This document shows, piece after piece, positions 34,188-41,827 of a DNA stretch of 59,332 nt. A program made the translations under genes and the position numbers. The stretch's first letter is position 1, and each line of letters opens with the position of its first letter. The notes under the pieces were generated by a model, which ran no database searches, was not told the DNA's origin, and worked only from the letters and a program-made list of their open reading frames with translations. The stretch lies in contig CADCTQ010000479.1 of assembly GCA_902805615.1 (NCBI GenBank), positions 1-59,332 on the forward strand, in the 5' to 3' direction. The stretch comes from an uncultured Cytophagales bacterium (lineage in GTDB: Bacteria > Bacteroidota > Bacteroidia > Cytophagales > 172606-1).

Positions 34188-34667
34188 TCAGATCAACTTC
34201 TGGCGTTTCATTTCCCCGAGCACGATCAGGCTGGCGTACACCGTCCAGGCGATGACCGGTGCGGTGAGCAGGGCGGCCGTGGGCGATGCCGGCCGCAGCC
34301 GCCACACCACCCAGGCGGCCAGCAGAATGACGGCCACGTTGCCCAGGAGCCCAAACCACAGGGCGGAGATGTGCGTGAGTTTTGCCAGCCCCAGGGTGTA
34401 ATAGGCGTAGGTTGCGCACAGGAAAGCCAGCCCGAACAGCCACCCTTGCAGTTGCGGCTGCGGCGTTTGCAAAAGCTGGTAGCGGGCAACGCCCAGCAGC
34501 GTAAAGAGCACGAACCAAACGATGGGAATCACGTAGCCGGGCGGCTGGTACCAGAGCCGCGGGGCCGGGTCGCTTTCAAACTTCAACCCGAGCAACGGGG
34601 CGGGAACGTTTACCAGGATGAGCACGGCGTAGAACAGGACTACGCTGGTGAGGAGTGTCCAGGTCAT
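34188..34667 (-). CDS. TspO/MBR-like membrane protein
   Basis: 159 aa, five hydrophobic helices. PPGYVIPIVWFVLFTLLGVARYQL (about 42-65) resembles the conserved helix 2 region of TspO (P-P-x-W/Y...V-W), and APVIAWTVYASLIVLGEM near the end resembles the helix 5 signature. TspO proteins bind porphyrins and cholesterol-like ligands. The match is loose: several conserved Trp residues are replaced, so a different five-helix family is possible. It starts 37 bp downstream of the nucleoside hydrolase stop on the same strand. Confidence 0.6.
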   Translation of the reverse strand: MTWTLLTSVVLFYAVLILVNVPAPLLGLKFESDPAPRLWYQPPGYVIPIVWFVLFTLLGVARYQLLQTPQPQLQGWLFGLAFLCATYAYYTLGLAKLTHISALWFGLLGNVAVILLAAWVVWRLRPASPTAALLTAPVIAWTVYASLIVLGEMKRQKLI

Positions 34668-34704
34668 GTGGCGGTTGTTCGTGGGTGCTAAGGAAGCAGC
34701 CGGC

Positions 34705-35775
34705 TCACGGGTTTGCCCGGTCCGGCTGGTGCAGCATCAGCGTTTCAATCGCATGGGCTACCGAATCGGGGGCCATTTTCTGCACCAGGATCGTGTGCGG
34801 ACCATCCGGGTCGGCCTGCCAGCCGTTGCTGCCGTCGGGCCGGGCAATGAAGCGGCCCCGCTGGGTGTCGTAGTAAGGCGCCGCGCCGCGCACGGCCACC
34901 AGCACCGCCGTCTGGTCCCAGCTCATGCGGCCCTGCAAGTCTTCCTTCGCGTACGGAATGCTGATGGCGAACACGTGCCGCACGGGGCTGCCGGGGGCGC
35001 CTTCTTTGACCAGCCGGAGCCCGGTTTTTACTTTTGAGCCGATCTCGGAGCCGCTGAACAGGACGGGCCGGGGCCAGCCTTCAATGGCGATCTGTGAGGC
35101 CGTAGAATCTCTTTCAATGTTAAACTCCTTGCCCGTGGGAAACGTGCCGCCCATAACCACCCACTGCTTTACCTTCTGCCCCACCAGCGCCTTGCCGTCC
35201 AGCGGCGACAGCGAATCCGGCTTCGATGCCAGGAGGTTGCGCAGGTTGGTGAGGAAACCCACCGTAACCACCGTAACGCTGGTGTCGGGCTCAGCGGCCA
35301 GCAGCCGCCGGTACACGGCTACCGCGTCGGGGGCGTCGGCGGTGGCTTTGAGCGTGTGCGGGTACCGGGCCACGAGGGTATCAGACCACTTCTGCCGGGC
35401 CTCCAGGTTCACGCCGGCCGACTTAGGGGCGCCGATGGGCAGGTCGGGCCGGCCGAAGTACGTATTGAGCACGTCAATGCTTGGCCCTGCCAGCGGGTGC
35501 AGATTGGAAGAAACCGTGGCGAGAATGCGGGCTTCGCCGCGGTCGGCAAAGGCGTGGAGCATGGCAATGGCCCCCACGTCGTCGTAGTCGGGGCCGCAGT
35601 CGGTATCAAAAATAAGCGTGACCGGGGCGGGGGCAGCCGTCGCGGCGGCCGTGCTGGCCAGCTTGCTTTCCTGCCCGTCCGACTGGTTGGCCGGCGGGTT
35701 GCAGGACGACAGCGCCGCGAGCAGCAGCAACGGGTACGCGCACGGGGCCAGGGCCACCTTCTTGAATAAAAGCAT
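34705..35775 (-). CDS. Nucleoside hydrolase lipoprotein
   Basis: 356 aa. A lipobox ALSSC lipidates Cys25; a Ser/Thr/Ala-rich linker follows. The N-terminal calcium cluster of inosine-uridine nucleoside hydrolases is seen as DTDCGPDYDD (Asp57, Asp59, Asp63, Asp65, Asp66). WVVMGGTFPTGKEFNIERDSTAS matches the family's substrate loop. It cleaves the N-glycosidic bond of nucleosides outside the inner membrane, for salvage. Lipid-anchored forms are common in Bacteroidota. Possibly co-transcribed with the TspO-like gene. Confidence 0.88.
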   Translation of the reverse strand: MLLFKKVALAPCAYPLLLLAALSSCNPPANQSDGQESKLASTAAATAAPAPVTLIFDTDCGPDYDDVGAIAMLHAFADRGEARILATVSSNLHPLAGPSIDVLNTYFGRPDLPIGAPKSAGVNLEARQKWSDTLVARYPHTLKATADAPDAVAVYRRLLAAEPDTSVTVVTVGFLTNLRNLLASKPDSLSPLDGKALVGQKVKQWVVMGGTFPTGKEFNIERDSTASQIAIEGWPRPVLFSGSEIGSKVKTGLRLVKEGAPGSPVRHVFAISIPYAKEDLQGRMSWDQTAVLVAVRGAAPYYDTQRGRFIARPDGSNGWQADPDGPHTILVQKMAPDSVAHAIETLMLHQPDRANP

Positions 35776-35850
35776 AAAGCGGGGGTAGAGAGAGATGTTA
35801 CGCGGATAATTTAGGAAAAATCATTGGTCGTGCGATCCCGTTAAAAGCGG

Positions 35851-35858
35851 TATTTTTG
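35851..35858 (+). promoter_or_regulatory. -7 box (TATTTTTG) for gldA
   Basis: Exact TAnnTTTG match ending 21 nt before the ATG at 35880. Because an in-frame TTG at 35856 lies inside this box, the ATG at 35880 is preferred as the gldA start. Confidence 0.5.
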
Positions 35859-35879
35859 CTTTTTCCGCCGTTTTCGCCC

Positions 35880-36836
35880 ATGTCCATCGTTGTTTCTGCC
35901 CTTACCAAAATTTACGGCCGCCAGAAGGCCGTTGACCACATCTCCTTCCAGGCGCAGCCCGGCCAGATCGTCGGCTTCCTGGGGCCCAACGGCGCCGGCA
36001 AATCCACGACCATGAAAATGCTGACGGGCTACCTCACGCCCACCCGCGGCCACGCCAAGGTGTGCGGCTTCGACGTGGTGCAGCAGTCCATGGACGTGCG
36101 GCGCAGCATCGGCTACCTGCCCGAGCACAACCCGCTGTACCTCGACATGTACGTGAAGGAATACCTGCAATTCATCGGGTCGCTGCACGGCTTCAAGGGC
36201 GGCCGGCTCTCGGAGCGCATCGCCGGAATGGTGGAACGGGTTGGCCTCACGCGGGAACAAAACAAGAAGATCGGCGCCCTCTCCAAGGGCTACCGCCAGC
36301 GGGTGGGGCTGGCCCAGGCCCTCATCCACGACCCCCAGGTGCTCATCCTCGACGAACCCACCACCGGCCTCGACCCCAACCAGATCGTGGAAATCCGGCA
36401 GGTGATCAAGGAGGCCGGCCGCGACAAGACGGTGATCTTCTCCACGCACATCATGCAGGAGGTGGAAGCCCTCTGCGACCGGGTCGTGATCATCAACCTG
36501 GGCCGCATCGTGGCCGACAGTACGCTGGCCGAACTGCGGGCCCGGCAGGAAAACGCCCGGGGCCTGCTGCTGGTCGAATTCGAAAAAGACGTAAACATCC
36601 GGGCGTTGTCGGCGCTGCCGGGGGTGAAGGAAGTGCGTCCGAAGGGCCAGGGCAAGTACCAGTTCGTCACCGACGGCCGCCCCGACGTGCGCATTGCCAT
36701 TTTTCAACTGGCCGCCCAGCGGGAGTGGACGCTCATCGGGCTGCGGCAGGAGGAGAGCAACCTGGAGAAGATCTTCCAGCAACTCACCCGCGAGGACGCC
36801 CCTCCGCCCGAAGTACAGCCCAACGATCCGGCCTGA
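35880..36836 (+). CDS. gldA: Gliding motility ABC transporter ATP-binding protein GldA
   Basis: 318 aa. Complete ABC ATPase: Walker A GPNGAGKST at 35-43, signature LSKGYRQRVGLAQ near 136-148, Walker B with LILDEPTTGLDPNQ, and H-loop STHIMQEVEALC. Sequence and length match GldA, the ATPase that with GldF and GldG forms the ABC transporter needed for gliding in Flavobacterium. The longer in-frame start at 35856 is rejected (it falls in the -7 box). gldF is 1.1 kb downstream on the same strand, with an opposite-strand gene between; gldG is not in the window. Confidence 0.9.
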   Translation: MSIVVSALTKIYGRQKAVDHISFQAQPGQIVGFLGPNGAGKSTTMKMLTGYLTPTRGHAKVCGFDVVQQSMDVRRSIGYLPEHNPLYLDMYVKEYLQFIGSLHGFKGGRLSERIAGMVERVGLTREQNKKIGALSKGYRQRVGLAQALIHDPQVLILDEPTTGLDPNQIVEIRQVIKEAGRDKTVIFSTHIMQEVEALCDRVVIINLGRIVADSTLAELRARQENARGLLLVEFEKDVNIRALSALPGVKEVRPKGQGKYQFVTDGRPDVRIAIFQLAAQREWTLIGLRQEESNLEKIFQQLTREDAPPPEVQPNDPA

Positions 36837-36867
36837 CCCGTGCCCTATCTCCTTCGTATGAACGCGC

Positions 36868-36895
36868 AAAAGCCACCCATCCCGGTGGCTTTTTT
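36868..36895 (+). terminator. Rho-independent terminator of gldA
   Basis: AAAAGCCACC and GGTGGCTTTTTT form a strong stem with a T tract 32 nt after the gldA stop. Confidence 0.85.
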
Positions 36896-36935
36896 CCTGC
36901 AAATGAATGAGTAAATATTTCGGTTACTACTTCGG

Positions 36936-37598
36936 TTACCGCCAACGGCCCCTTGGGGCGGCCGGGTCGGCATCCGGCTGGTTGTAATAATCGTATGCCG
37001 GGTCGGTGTCCTCTTCCGGTTCGCCTTCCCGGGTTCCGGGGCCGTACGGGCGGTCGTCGTGCCGGCAGCGGGCAGGGGGCCGGTCGCCGCCGTGCCGGCC
37101 GTAGGCGTGGTGTTCCTGCGTACAACGGTTGTCGCACCCCGCATCGTCCCGGCGGTCGTCGTGGTGCCGGTCCCGGCGGCCGGGGTGGTACCCGCGCGGC
37201 GGTGCGGCGGGAGGGGGCACGTCGCGGTACACGGTTACGGAATGAGACGGGCAATGCCACCGGGGAAAACGCTGCCGGTGCACCTCGTAGTACCGGAACG
37301 GGGACGGGCCGTAGTAATCGAGCACCACTTTGGGCGCCGCGTACAGGTCGTACGAACGGTACGCGGGGGGCAGTTGCGGCACGGCGATCCACTGGCCGCG
37401 GTGCGGCAGCAGGAAGCTGGCGGCGGGTACGTCGTAGTATACTTGCAGGTCGGGCAGGTAATAGTACTGGGCGCGGGCGTGGCCGGGTGGCGCCCACTCC
37501 GGCAAACCGCCGGGCATCCGGGCGTACACCTGGGCCCGGCCCACCTGCGGCAGGGCAGCCAGGATCACCCACAGGAGGGTAAGCAAAAGCCTTTTCAT
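36936..37598 (-). CDS. Secreted Tyr/Pro/His-rich protein
   Basis: 220 aa from ATG at 37598 with signal peptide MKRLLLTLLWVILAALPQVGRAQ. The first half of the mature part has the pattern YYYLPDLQVYYDVPAASFLL...GQWIAVPQLPPAYRSYDLYAAPKVVLDYYG, a short domain I recall from many small Bacteroidota secreted proteins; the second half is a charged low-complexity region (RRDRHHDDRRDDAGCDNRC). Function unknown. It lies between gldA and gldF on the opposite strand. Confidence 0.7.
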   Translation of the reverse strand: MKRLLLTLLWVILAALPQVGRAQVYARMPGGLPEWAPPGHARAQYYYLPDLQVYYDVPAASFLLPHRGQWIAVPQLPPAYRSYDLYAAPKVVLDYYGPSPFRYYEVHRQRFPRWHCPSHSVTVYRDVPPPAAPPRGYHPGRRDRHHDDRRDDAGCDNRCTQEHHAYGRHGGDRPPARCRHDDRPYGPGTREGEPEEDTDPAYDYYNQPDADPAAPRGRWR

Positions 37599-37613
37599 AC
37601 GGGTTGGAAGGGG

Positions 37614-37641
37614 GTATTGGGTATCGAATGTCGGGTATTGG
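37614..37641. repeat. Heptad array (GTATTGG type)
   Basis: GTATTGG, GTATCGA, ATGTCGG, GTATTGG in exact 7-nt steps, immediately upstream of the secreted protein start at 37598. The rest of the 37599-37899 gap contains the gldF leader and promoter box but no gene. Confidence 0.75.
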
Positions 37642-37795
37642 GACGGGAGCGTCCCCGCACACTTCCGTTGCAATTACTGTTCCAGAAATCCCGTTTTCGG
37701 GTCTCTCCGGCGCGAGCCGCCGCCCCGATGAAAGGCTGGTGCCTTGCGATGCCCCGCCGGAAAACGGTGCCCGGCCCGATAACGGGTAATTTGCG

Positions 37796-37803
37796 TATTT
37801 TTG
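37796..37803 (+). promoter_or_regulatory. -7 box (TATTTTTG) upstream of gldF
   Basis: Exact TAnnTTTG match about 97 nt upstream of the gldF ATG. No good -33 TTTG is seen. Confidence 0.4.
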
Positions 37804-37899
37804 ACCTTCGTTGCCCTTGGTAACATCTAAACCGCCCTTATTTCCTCATTTACTGCACAACCACCGGTTGATATCCCAATTGTCCATTGTTTCCCCGCT

Positions 37900-38628
37900 A
37901 TGTTTCCCATTCTTCGCAAAGAGATCAATAGCTTCCTGAGTTCGCTGGTCGCCTACATCATCATGGCCCTTTTCCTGACCGGCATGGGGTTGTTCATCTG
38001 GGTGTTTCCCGACTACAACGTGCTGGATTACGGGTACGCCGACCTTTCCACGCTGTTCAACATGGCGCCTTACATTTTCATGTTCCTCATTCCGGCCGTC
38101 ACGATGCGGTCGTTTGCCGAAGAGAAGAAGGGCGGCACCCTCGAATTGCTGCTGACCCGGCCGCTGACCGACTGGGACATCATCCTGGGCAAGTACCTGG
38201 CCTGCTTCCTGCTGATCCTGTTCACGCTGCTGCCCACGCTGATCTACTACGCCAGCGTGTACGTGCTGGGCAACCCCGAGGGCAACATTGATTCGGCCGG
38301 CGTGTTCGGTTCGTACGTGGGGCTGCTGCTGCTGGCGGCGGTATTTACGGCCATCGGCATCTTTGCTTCCAGCATCAGCGAAAACCAGATCGTATCGTTC
38401 ATCGTGGCGGCGTTTCTCTGCTTCCTGTGGTTTACCGGCTTCTCGGCGCTGGCGTCCCTGTCGGCCACGGGCACCTGGACGTACCTGATGGGTCAACTCG
38501 GCCTGGAATACCATTACAACGCCCTCAGCAAGGGGTTAATTGACTCCCGCAACGTAATTTATTTTTTGAGCGTAATCGCCCTGGCCCTCATGGCAACCCG
38601 GCTGGTGCTGGAAAGCCGGAAATGGTAA
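37900..38628 (+). CDS. gldF: Gliding motility ABC transporter permease GldF
   Basis: 242 aa, six membrane helices. The sequence (MFPILRKEINSFLSSLVAYI; VTMRSFAEEKKGGTLELLLTRPLTDWDIILGKYLA at about 67-101) is the ABC-2 permease GldF. The MRSFAEEKKxGTLELLLTxP motif is the cytoplasmic coupling region of this family. It pairs with GldA (35880-36836). In Flavobacterium gldG follows gldF directly; here it is followed by a repeat cluster and a convergent transporter gene. Confidence 0.9.
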   Translation: MFPILRKEINSFLSSLVAYIIMALFLTGMGLFIWVFPDYNVLDYGYADLSTLFNMAPYIFMFLIPAVTMRSFAEEKKGGTLELLLTRPLTDWDIILGKYLACFLLILFTLLPTLIYYASVYVLGNPEGNIDSAGVFGSYVGLLLLAAVFTAIGIFASSISENQIVSFIVAAFLCFLWFTGFSALASLSATGTWTYLMGQLGLEYHYNALSKGLIDSRNVIYFLSVIALALMATRLVLESRKW

Positions 38629-38631
38629 CGA

Positions 38632-38805
38632 ACGGAGACCGGAGGGGGGAGGAAGGGAGACCGGAGGGGGGATAGGGTTTAAACCCTATCCTATGGATAT
38701 TGCTGCCGCTTATCGTTCAGTACCACTTCCCACTCATGTTGTTCCGGAGCGGTCTGGTTTAAAGCCTGATTCTACTCTCCATAGGATAGGGTTTAAACCC
38801 TATCC
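38632..38805. repeat. GGGTTTAAACCC palindrome pair with GGAGACC units
   Basis: GAACGGAGACCGGAGG units start 4 nt after the gldF stop. Perfect palindromes GGATAGGGTTTAAACCCTATCC lie at 38670-38691 and 38784-38805, pointing as a pair around a middle that includes ATGGATATTGCTGCCGC. Same family as 5704-5823. With the terminator at 38830 it fills the 38629-38942 gap; no gene is present. Confidence 0.85.
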
Positions 38806-38829
38806 CCCTCCGGCAGAGCCAAAAAAAAC

Positions 38830-38854
38830 AGGGCCGCCTGTTGAAGGCGGCCCT
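38830..38854 (-). terminator. Rho-independent terminator of the MFS gene
   Basis: AGGGCCGCC and GGCGGCCCT form a 9-bp stem with a 7-nt loop; on the minus strand it is followed by TGTTTTTTTT. Confidence 0.85.
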
Positions 38855-38942
38855 TTCGATTAGGAGCTGTATTAGAGTGAATCAGGGTTTCAATGTTGAA
38901 TGGCGGTCAGGTTGCAGTCAGGCCCTCCCGGACGCCTCGCGT

Positions 38943-40481
38943 TTAAGCAACGGGTGCCGGCCGCCGGTCGTCGTCCTTGACCACGGCCACCAGCACCGCC
39001 GAGACGAACAGCGACACCCCGCCCAGCACCAGGATATTGATGGCCTGTTCGTCGAACACGTTCTTGAGGAACCAGCCCAGCACGGTCGCCGCCGTGATCT
39101 GCGGGATTACGATGAAGAAGTTGAAGATGCCCATGTAGATGCCCATCTTGGCGGCCGGCAGCGACCCGGCCAGGATGGCGTACGGCATGGACAAAATACT
39201 CGCCCAGGCCAGCCCCACGCCCACCATGGACAAAATGAGCAGCCCGGGGTCTTTGATGAAATAGATCGAGATCAGGCCCAGCCCACCGGCAATCAGGCTG
39301 ATGCCGTGCACGCCCTTGCGGCTCGTGGCCCGGGCCAGCACCGGCAGCAGGAAAGCCAGGATGGCGGCAAACCCGTTGTAGGCGGCAAACAGAACGCCCA
39401 CCCAGTCGGCGCCTTCGTTGTACAGTTTGGAAGTGGGGTCGGTAGTACCGTACACGTGGCTCGTGACGGCGGGCGTCATGTAAATCCACATGGCGAAGAG
39501 GCCGAGCCACGTAAAGAACTGCACGAGGGCAAGCTGCTTCATGGTCACCGGCATCGTGTACACGTCGGAGATGACCGACACCAGCCCGTTATCCCGCCGG
39601 CCCCGGCTCACCAGGAAACCGGCAAGCAACTGCGCGATGCCGTACGCGACCAGCATCCCCGCGAGGATGTACAACTCCTTGGCCAGGCCCGTAGCGACGA
39701 TCCCCGCCACGCCCAAAGCGCCCAGTACGGACCAGATGGCCCCGCTGCGCAGGTAGGTGGAGGCGGGGGCTGCCGCTGCGTGGTGCGCCGTCGCGTGGCC
39801 GTTGCTGCTGGCCGCTTCGAAGGCGGCGAGTTCTTCGGGCGAATATTCCTTCGTGCTCAGCACCGTCCACAGGACGGCGAGGAGAAAGACGAGGCCGCCC
39901 AGGTAGAAAGACCACTTCACTGAGTCGGGCACTTCGCCGGCGGCGGCCGTGTTGGCTACGCCGAAAACGTTGTTGAGCAGGTAGGGGAGCATGGAGGCAA
40001 CCACGGCCCCGGTGCCGATGAAGAAGCTCTGCGTGGCAAAACCGGTGGTCCGCTGCTCGGAGGGGAGCATGTCGCCCACAAAGGCGCGGAACGGTTCCAT
40101 GGCTACGTTGATGGAGGCGTCCATGAGCCAGAGCGTACCCGCCGCCACCCAGAGGATGGGCGAGTTGGGCATGATGAGCAGGGCCAGCGAAGCCAGGATG
40201 GCGCCGGCCAGGAAGTAGGGCCGCCGCCGCCCGAACCGGCCCCAGGTCCGGTCGCTCATGTAGCCGATGATGGGCTGGATGAGCAGGCCCGTTACGGGTG
40301 CGGCAATCCAGAGAATCGGAATCTCTTCCGGGTTGGCGCCGAGCGTCTGGAAAATGCGGCTGGTGTTGGCGTTTTGCAGGGCAAAGCCAAACTGAATGCC
40401 GAGAAACCCGAAACTCATGTTCCAGATTTGCCAGAAGCTCAGGCGGGGGCGGGAAAGAATCGTCTTTGGTCGAGCAACCAT
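38943..40481 (-). CDS. MFS/GPH-like sugar transporter
   Basis: 512 aa, 12 membrane helices. The N-terminal SFWQIWNMSFGFLGIQFGFALQNANTSRIFQTLGA and the loop YMSDRTWGRFGRRRPYFLAGA are diagnostic of the SLC45-like/maltose-sucrose branch, which moves disaccharides with protons. An extended cytoplasmic loop (about 217-250, His/Ala-rich) sits between helix bundles. Own terminator downstream. It is upstream, on the same strand, of nothing recognisable in sugar catabolism; the sugar-binding lipoprotein at 40697 is its nearest neighbour. Confidence 0.85.
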   Translation of the reverse strand: MVARPKTILSRPRLSFWQIWNMSFGFLGIQFGFALQNANTSRIFQTLGANPEEIPILWIAAPVTGLLIQPIIGYMSDRTWGRFGRRRPYFLAGAILASLALLIMPNSPILWVAAGTLWLMDASINVAMEPFRAFVGDMLPSEQRTTGFATQSFFIGTGAVVASMLPYLLNNVFGVANTAAAGEVPDSVKWSFYLGGLVFLLAVLWTVLSTKEYSPEELAAFEAASSNGHATAHHAAAAPASTYLRSGAIWSVLGALGVAGIVATGLAKELYILAGMLVAYGIAQLLAGFLVSRGRRDNGLVSVISDVYTMPVTMKQLALVQFFTWLGLFAMWIYMTPAVTSHVYGTTDPTSKLYNEGADWVGVLFAAYNGFAAILAFLLPVLARATSRKGVHGISLIAGGLGLISIYFIKDPGLLILSMVGVGLAWASILSMPYAILAGSLPAAKMGIYMGIFNFFIVIPQITAATVLGWFLKNVFDEQAINILVLGGVSLFVSAVLVAVVKDDDRRPAPVA

Positions 40482-40598
40482 GGGACCGTTGGGGGCAGGA
40501 TGGTAAACAAATATAGTTGGTGGACGAATTTACCTTCTTTTTTTAATATCCAAACCCCATTTAGTCAAATTTTTCGGGCTATGTAGCAGAAATACAAA

Positions 40599-40628
40599 AG
40601 CCCCGGCACGTTGGGCGCGGCCGGGGCT
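40599..40628 (-). terminator. Terminator after the sugar-binding lipoprotein gene
   Basis: AGCCCCGG and CCGGGGCT form an 8-bp stem; the minus strand continues CTTTTGTATTTC. Confidence 0.65.
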
Positions 40629-40655
40629 AACCTGTTCTGCATCAATGGCGTGGCA

Positions 40656-40696
40656 CAATACTCAATACTCAGTACCCAGTACCCAGTACCCAACCC
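40656..40696. repeat. Heptad array (CAATACT/CAGTACC)
   Basis: CAATACT, CAATACT, CAGTACC, CAGTACC, CAGTACC in exact 7-nt steps, ending against the stop codon of the sugar-binding lipoprotein gene at 40697. It is the complement of the GTATTGG type at 30763 and 37614. Confidence 0.85.
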
Positions 40697-41719
40697 TCAT
40701 TCCCCCAACCACTTCTTCAGGTCCGGGTTCAGCAGTTCTTTGATCTCCGAGCTTTTCACGTTGTCCTGCGTGACCAGCGTCACGCCGGTGTCCACGCGTT
40801 TTTCGAAGGGTTGCTTTTTGAGGACGGCCATGGCGGTTTTTACGCCTTCGTAGCCCATCCGGAAGGGATTCTGCACGGCCAGCCCCTGGATTTCGCCCTT
40901 GTCGAGGGCCGACAGCAGGGTGGGGTTGGAATCGAAGCCCACGAACTTGATCTTGCCGGCTTTGCCCGCCGTCTGCAAGGCCCGCAGCATGCCCTGCGTG
41001 GCCGATTCGTTGGACGCGAATACGCCGTCCACCTGGCCGAAGCGGTTGAGCAGGTTCTGCGACGACTGGAAAGCCCGTTCCATGGTGGCCCCGGCGTACT
41101 GGTTGGTGGAAATGAGTTCGATGCCCGGACCGTGCTCCTTCATGCCTTCCAGGAAACCGGCTTCGCGGGCCAGCGTGCTGGCCGACCCTTCGGCGTAGCG
41201 CAGCATGATTACCTTGCCCTTGCCGCCGAGCAGCTCCGACAGCCGCTTCGCGCAAAGCTTGCCGCCTAAATTGTTGTCGGTGGCCACGAAAGAGGAGAAG
41301 TCGCCCGACTGGAGGTCGGAGTCAATGATGACCACCGGGATCTGGCGTTTGACGGCGGCCCCGACGGGCGGCGCCAGGGCCCGGTCGTCGAGGGGAGCCA
41401 GCACGATGGCGTCTACGCCGCGGCTCACGAAGTTTTGCACCACCTGGATTTGCATCTGGCGGTCGTCTTCTTTCTGCGGGCCCTGCCAGATGACTTCGGC
41501 GCCGGTTTCCCGGGCGGCCTTTTCGGCCCCGGCGTGAATGCTCTTCCAGAAGGAGTGCGTGGAACCTTTGGGAATGACGGCAATTTTGGGTTTGTCCGTC
41601 GTGGCTTTGCCGCCGGCATCAGCCGTTTCCGTCTTGGTGCCGCCGGAGTTGCAGGCAGTGAGCAGGAGAAGGGCGGCTGCCAGTACGGGGGCCGTGAGGC
41701 CGGTGCGAATTCGTTTCAT
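40697..41719 (-). CDS. Sugar-binding lipoprotein, RbsB-like
   Basis: 340 aa from ATG at 41719; lipobox LLLLTACNS gives a lipid-attached Cys. Periplasmic binding protein fold of the Peripla_BP_4 (ribose/galactose) type: KIAVIPKGSTHSFWKSIHAGAEKAA, VDAIVLAPLDDRALAPPV, VVIIDSDLQSGDFSSFVATDNNLGG. The usual ATPase and permease genes (rbsA, rbsC) are not adjacent, so it either works with a remote transporter or senses a sugar. Upstream, a 13-bp hairpin separates it from an MFS gene on the same strand. Confidence 0.85.
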   Translation of the reverse strand: MKRIRTGLTAPVLAAALLLLTACNSGGTKTETADAGGKATTDKPKIAVIPKGSTHSFWKSIHAGAEKAARETGAEVIWQGPQKEDDRQMQIQVVQNFVSRGVDAIVLAPLDDRALAPPVGAAVKRQIPVVIIDSDLQSGDFSSFVATDNNLGGKLCAKRLSELLGGKGKVIMLRYAEGSASTLAREAGFLEGMKEHGPGIELISTNQYAGATMERAFQSSQNLLNRFGQVDGVFASNESATQGMLRALQTAGKAGKIKFVGFDSNPTLLSALDKGEIQGLAVQNPFRMGYEGVKTAMAVLKKQPFEKRVDTGVTLVTQDNVKSSEIKELLNPDLKKWLGE

Positions 41720-41745
41720 GACGTGTATAGAGGAGTGAATGGACA

Positions 41746-41778
41746 CGAATAAGGCAGGTTTGTGGCCTGCCTTATTCG
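41746..41778. terminator. Perfect 13-bp hairpin between MFS and sugar-binding genes
   Basis: CGAATAAGGCAGG and CCTGCCTTATTCG with a 7-nt loop. It lies between the stop of the MFS gene (41828) and the start of the lipoprotein gene (41719). It lacks a T tract, so it may attenuate or stabilise rather than end transcripts. Confidence 0.55.
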
Positions 41779-41827
41779 CGGTTATAAAGATTTAAAGAAC
41801 AGTGCGTGGTATTGCTGCAAAACAAGG

